Assembly: GCF_002943105.1 (NCBI RefSeq)
Contig: NZ_PTPZ01000001.1
Coordinates: forward strand, 472,145-536,144
Reading direction: 5' to 3'
Length of the DNA: 64,000 bases
Source: Cloacibacterium normanense
Lineage (GTDB): Bacteria > Bacteroidota > Bacteroidia > Flavobacteriales > Weeksellaceae
In this document: positions 60,441-64,000 of the stretch, in pieces
Layout: every line of letters starts with the position of its first letter
How positions within the stretch are numbered: the first letter of the stretch is position 1
Translations under genes and position numbers: made by a program
The notes under the pieces: model-generated
The model's input: only the letters and a program-made list of their open reading frames with translations
What the model was told of the DNA's origin: nothing
Databases searched by the model: none

Positions 60441-61439
60441 TTAAGCTACATTTTTTACTTCATATAGTCTATTCTGTCTTACACAAGCACAAATTCTATG
60501 CACTATTTTATTTCGCACATTATTTAAAACCAGCATTTTATTTTTCCCTTCCTGCACCTTTCTGTTGAAATATGCTCTCATTTCAGAATGATGAGTAATG
60601 CTTGACAACGCACACATATGCAGTTGTTTTTTGAGTTTCTTGTTTGCCATAAAATGAACTTTAGGCTTTGCTCTTACACTTTTACCAGAAGTATATTCAA
60701 AAGGAACTACGCCACAGTAACAAGCTAATTCTCTAGGTGTATTAAACAATGTAAATTCATTTGTAAAACAAATAAGAAGTAATGCTGTAATATTTCCTAC
60801 TCCAGGAACAGAAGTAATCTGGGTATATATTTTTTCTAGGTTTGAATCTTCGGAAATATATACTTCCAGTTGTTTTTCAATTTTCTTAATATCTGCATCC
60901 AGAGCTTTTACGGTTGCTTTTTGATAGCTATTATTTGTTTTGGAAATCTCCAAATCAAAAATTTTCATTTCTTTTACATTTCTCAAAAGAGAAGCTTTGA
61001 AAACTACCATCTTTTCTCTTAATGCTAATAATGCTCTTATTTTTTCCAAGGACTTTTTAGGAGCTTTATAAAGTAGAGCTTTCTCTTGGTTTTTCTCTGC
61101 ATATCTAGCAATCCTTTCTGCATCAATTTTATCATTTTTACCTCTTTGTACACCTATACTACGTAAGATTCTAAATGACATTTCTATCCATAAATTAAAA
61201 TTACTGGCAATTAATACTTTAGATAAAATTTTTCCATACATTCCTGTATGTTCCATGCAAATTAAAGTTTCTTCTAAACTTACTTTTTCAGATTTCAACC
61301 ATTTTTGAAAAGATTTCACTCCTTTTAAATCGTTAACAAACTGTTGATGAATTGCTGATCCAAATGGGGAAAAAAACAGAACAGCATCAAAATACTCTTT
61401 GGAAATATCAATTCCCACAAAATGTTTAAATTTGTTCAT
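60441..61439 (-). CDS. IS110-family transposase
   Basis: 332 residues from the ATG at 61439 ('MNKFKHFVGIDISKEYFDAV'); the open frame starts 12 codons earlier without support. N-terminal DEDD domain: Asp11 in 'VGIDISKE', Glu in 'ICMEHTGMYG', and two Asp in 'GKNDKIDAERIA'. C-terminal Transposase_20 domain: 'ITSVPGVGNITALLLI' and 'LACYCGVVPFEYTSGKSV', with a candidate catalytic Ser. IS110 recombinases are guided by a bridge RNA coded in the non-coding end, and this copy has a suitable hairpin upstream (61535-61602). The gene is intact. Confidence 0.93.
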   Translation of the reverse strand: MNKFKHFVGIDISKEYFDAVLFFSPFGSAIHQQFVNDLKGVKSFQKWLKSEKVSLEETLICMEHTGMYGKILSKVLIASNFNLWIEMSFRILRSIGVQRGKNDKIDAERIARYAEKNQEKALLYKAPKKSLEKIRALLALREKMVVFKASLLRNVKEMKIFDLEISKTNNSYQKATVKALDADIKKIEKQLEVYISEDSNLEKIYTQITSVPGVGNITALLLICFTNEFTLFNTPRELACYCGVVPFEYTSGKSVRAKPKVHFMANKKLKKQLHMCALSSITHHSEMRAYFNRKVQEGKNKMLVLNNVRNKIVHRICACVRQNRLYEVKNVA

Positions 61440-61534
61440 AACAATAATTTTTAGGACAACCAATACTGAAATCATATCAAAACCTTGATAATAGGCCTAA
61501 AAACCTTAATTACTATTCTGATGCTTTTCAGTAA

Positions 61535-61602
61535 AACCAACAAAGTCCTAGTCGGGGGATAAGTCATTAACTTTGATAGCGCGAAGGTGTACTTTGTTGG
61601 TT
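61535..61602 (-). ncRNA. Candidate bridge RNA hairpin of IS110
   Basis: AACCAACAAAGT (61535-61546) and ACTTTGTTGGTT (61591-61602) form a perfect 12-bp stem around a 44-base loop, about 95 bases upstream of the transposase start on the minus strand. That is where the IS110 group encodes its bridge RNA. The loop has internal guide-like single strands. It could also be a simple structural hairpin. Confidence 0.55.
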
Positions 61603-61731
61603 AGGTTGTTTTCAATAAAATTAATCATTTTATTATTTTACAAATCTAAAGGATCGCGCGGATTTTTAATCCGTGACTTCCTTCATCTCATGACTCATAA
61701 CCCAATTCTTAAATTTTAATAACCTCCTGAA

Positions 61732-62676
61732 ATGAAACTAATACCAATTTTCTTTTTTATGCTTACTTCATCATTTGCATTTGGCCAATTTGAGGATAAA
61801 AAAGAATTGAAGAAAGTGACAAATGAAATTTTGGACATTATCAAAAGAAAATCTATTGTCAGAGATTCTATTGACTGGCTAAAATTTACCCATGAAATTG
61901 AAAACGATGTCAATGAAACAGAGATATCTCAAGCAAATTTTATCATTTTTAAAATAATCAAAAAACTAAGAAGCTATGGAGATAATCATTCTATTTATCA
62001 AGACAAAACAGACACTGAAGCATATTCTTCAAGAAAAGATTCAATTTCATATCCTACTTCTAGATTAATAAATGGAAATGTAGGTCTATTAATTTTACCG
62101 TCTCATTTATCAATGAATCCTGAAGAAAATTTAAAATATGCTACAATTTTAAGAGAAGAAATTCAAAATTTGGATCAAAACAAAATTTTAGGATGGATTG
62201 TAGATGTAAGAGAAAATGAAGGAGGTAATATGTGGCCAATGATTGCAGGATTAAATCCTTTAATTCAAGATGGTATTGTAGGATTCTTTGCAACTAATAA
62301 AAACATTACAAATTGGTATTCAAAATCAATAAAACCAATTGGTATTAGGAAAATGACAAATAATTATAAATGTAAGGATTTAAGCAAAAAAATTGCAGTT
62401 TTAATAAGCGAAAAAACAGCAAGTAGCGGTGAAATGACGGCAATATCTCTTATGGGTAGAGATAATTCAAAATCATTTGGTAATAAAACAGCGGGATATA
62501 CAACAGCTAATGGAATGTACAAATTGAGTAACGGGGCAACTCTTCTTTTAGCGGTGAGTTATTCAATGGATAAAAATAAAAAAATATATACCGATGGAAT
62601 TAATCCAGAGGTATGGATTGATGAAAATGAGGATATATTAGGGAGTGCAGTAAAATGGCTAGAAAAATCAGAATAA
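61732..62676 (+). CDS. S41-family peptidase
   Basis: 314 residues. Signal peptide ('MKLIPIFFFMLTSSFAFG', cut near 19). Core S41/CtpA-like serine peptidase: 'LGWIVDVRENEGGNMWPMIAGL' (about 153-174) and 'IAVLISEKTASSGEMTAI' with the catalytic Ser at 231 or 232, followed by 'GNKTAGYTTAN'. There is no PDZ domain, which is usual for the short Bacteroidota members. It is exported and may trim peptides, but the substrate is unknown. It lies just past the IS110 end. Confidence 0.87.
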   Translation: MKLIPIFFFMLTSSFAFGQFEDKKELKKVTNEILDIIKRKSIVRDSIDWLKFTHEIENDVNETEISQANFIIFKIIKKLRSYGDNHSIYQDKTDTEAYSSRKDSISYPTSRLINGNVGLLILPSHLSMNPEENLKYATILREEIQNLDQNKILGWIVDVRENEGGNMWPMIAGLNPLIQDGIVGFFATNKNITNWYSKSIKPIGIRKMTNNYKCKDLSKKIAVLISEKTASSGEMTAISLMGRDNSKSFGNKTAGYTTANGMYKLSNGATLLLAVSYSMDKNKKIYTDGINPEVWIDENEDILGSAVKWLEKSE

Positions 62677-63060
62677 ATACATCCATCAGAGGTTTTCTCT
62701 TGATTGCACTGATTTTCAATTCGTGACTTTTAAGATTTCATTTATTTTAATTAAATTTGTTATAAACTAATAAATCAGAAACTCAAATACCATACTAAAA
62801 ACTTACAATCTTTCATAGCTGTATATTATGAAGAAAGAAAATTCAGGAAATTAAAAGTTTGTATTATTAAAAGTTAAAAAAAATGATTAAATCTTATTGC
62901 GATAGCATCAGATTATTTAATACTTTAAATGCTTTCTTAGTCGGAAATATTGATGAATTTGAAGGATTATCGTAATAATAAGTTAAGGGCGTACAAGATG
63001 ACCATTAAAAAGATAAACTTTTAAATTTAAGCTGTCTTATAACATCGGATTTTTTCCAAA
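62677..63060. other. Spacer with no clear gene
   Basis: A 30-codon frame (62883-62975) has no recognised similarity. The stretch is otherwise AT-rich and without strong repeats. Confidence 0.4.
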
Positions 63061-63516
63061 ATGAAAAAAAAATATATTATAGATTTATTGATCTTTACAT
63101 TTTTAGGGTTCATTACTAGTGAAGTATCTGAGTCTTTAGTTAATTTCTTAGCAGATGAAAAAATAGCTTCGAAAAATCCAATTTCTAAAGATAACCTAAC
63201 TACTCAAATTTTATTGGGGATAATAATAAGTCCAGTATTTGAGACTTTTGTTTTCCAATATTTAATTCCATTAAACACTCGTAAAGTTTTTGATAGCTTT
63301 CCCTTAAATTTTATTGCTCCAATATTTTTTTCTTCTACAGCTTTTGCTTTGATGCATTTTTTTAGCATTTATTATGTTATTGACGGGTTTATTATAGGTT
63401 GCTTTTTTTCATTCGTATTTTTGTATATTTTTGATAAATATAACTCAAAAGTAAAGGCTTTTTTTATCGTTTGGTTTATTCATGTATTTCTCAATACAAT
63501 TGCCATATTAAATTAA
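63061..63516 (+). CDS. CPBP-family (CAAX-like) membrane protein
   Basis: 151 residues, four or five membrane helices. The CPBP/abortive-infection-type protease pattern is present in a diverged form: 'SPVFETFVFQYLI' (about 60-72, motif 1 with a single Glu instead of the usual Glu pair), 'STAFALMHFFSIYY' (motif 2 His) and 'WFIHVFLNTIAIL' (motif 3 His). Members include intramembrane peptidases and immunity-type proteins for bacteriocins. The replaced second Glu is a common variant in Bacteroidota. It stands alone between repeat regions, so no partner is suggested. Confidence 0.8.
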   Translation: MKKKYIIDLLIFTFLGFITSEVSESLVNFLADEKIASKNPISKDNLTTQILLGIIISPVFETFVFQYLIPLNTRKVFDSFPLNFIAPIFFSSTAFALMHFFSIYYVIDGFIIGCFFSFVFLYIFDKYNSKVKAFFIVWFIHVFLNTIAILN

Positions 63517-63574
63517 AAGCTATTGGTAATTCTCTGATACCTCACATTTCTAATCATGGAGTACAAAACAGAAC

Positions 63575-64000
63575 GGTGTCATTCTGAACGAAGCGTAGCA
63601 TAGTGAAGAATCTATTCATAAAATAAAAGATTTCCACTTCACGACTTCACGACTTTACGATTTACTTCTTCACATCTTCACCCCACACCAAGAACCTCTA
63701 GATGTTCCTCAGTGCTCTCAAAAACACAATCATTTCACCCTAACTCCGTGAACTTTGTGATAGAAAAATAAACACACTTTCCACACCGCTTCTTAGCGAA
63801 AGAATTTCGCCAACTTTGCTTCCTTAAAACATAAAGAAGATAAAAAAATCTTTGCGTTTAAAAACCTGATGGTTCAGATTTCTCATCATAAAGTAAAAGA
63901 TTTCAACTTCACATCTTCACGACTTCACGATTTTACGATTTCACTCCCAGAACATCTCCGATGTTCCTCAGTGCGCTCAAAAACACAATCATTTCACCCC
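63575..64000. repeat. Dispersed repeats, including a ~115-bp direct repeat
   Basis: 63575-63613 is a copy of the 'TGTCATTCTGAACGAAGC' element widespread in Flavobacteriia. 63621-63740 and 63884-63999 are imperfect direct copies sharing a 40-base stretch that differs at one position (63701-63740, 63960-63999) and 'CTTCACGACTTCACGA' units that also occur at 8.7 kb. No gene seen in this region. Confidence 0.7.

Larger units (their letters stand above)
60441..61602 (-). mobile_element. IS110-type insertion sequence (minimum extent)
   Basis: The minimum span covers the transposase and the hairpin of the upstream non-coding end. IS110 elements lack clear terminal inverted repeats, so the exact ends cannot be seen here; the element probably reaches a little past both limits, toward 60.36 and 61.65 kb. 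It sits between the TPR-AraC regulator and an S41 peptidase gene and interrupts no recognisable gene. Confidence 0.7.

Overview
The window is AT-rich, uses TAnnTTTG-type -7 promoter elements, and carries SusC/SusD, DUF6520-like, DUF6266-like and acetylornithine/succinylornithine carbamoyltransferase genes. Together these point to a Flavobacteriia chromosome (Bacteroidota), most likely the Chryseobacterium/Cloacibacterium/Kaistella neighbourhood. That placement is inferred from gene content; no marker gene is present to prove it.

Layout. 1-4.7 kb: an arginine operon (argD end, argF', argB, argE-like, argH) that makes arginine through N-acylated citrulline. 4.7-20.4 kb: housekeeping genes (Lrp regulator, DUF1003 protein, dGTPase, stomatin-like protein, two lipoproteins, amino-acid permease, large TPR protein plus beta-barrel partner, tRNA-Arg, YdcH-like protein, Tex). 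20.4-24.5 kb: pfkA and a REP-associated tyrosine transposase set among at least four copies of a matching REP-like palindrome, followed by a 257-bp element with perfect 34-bp inverted arms.

24.5-43.4 kb is an accessory stress/redox island: a large catalase with a DUF892 partner; a compact cbb3-like oxidase operon with NDH-2 and DUF421; a run of minus-strand genes with an alcohol dehydrogenase, two FAD-Rieske paralogues, a Gfo/Idh/MocA enzyme and a small beta-domain protein; a CinA-type amidase; two more ferritin-like helical proteins; and two paralogous, extremely low-complexity (Asp/Tyr + Ser/Arg/Gly; Asn/Arg/Ser) proteins. The genes suggest oxidative or desiccation stress survival.

43.4-48.9 kb: a candidate small RNA with its own promoter and a UUCG terminator, a WYL regulator followed by a PD-(D/E)XK-DUF2075 nuclease-helicase (possible defence), a DUF6266 remnant, an 11-bp tandem repeat, and an Xre repressor facing a highly foldable ~300-nt region across a twin operator.

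48.9-60.1 kb: a SusC-SusD-S9 peptidase operon, then on the other strand a tight four-gene operon (lipoprotein, 58-aa Cys-containing small protein, MauE/DoxX membrane protein with a large C-terminal domain, 4-Cys exported DUF6520-like protein), separated by two tandem perfect palindromes from a transmembrane TPR-AraC regulator. I consider this the best candidate for an undescribed system: a regulated, disulfide-linked small-protein export locus beside a peptide-type SusCD uptake system.

60.1-64 kb: a 24-codon ORF with terminator, an IS110-family transposase with a bridge-RNA-like hairpin upstream, an S41 peptidase, a CPBP protein and dispersed repeats.
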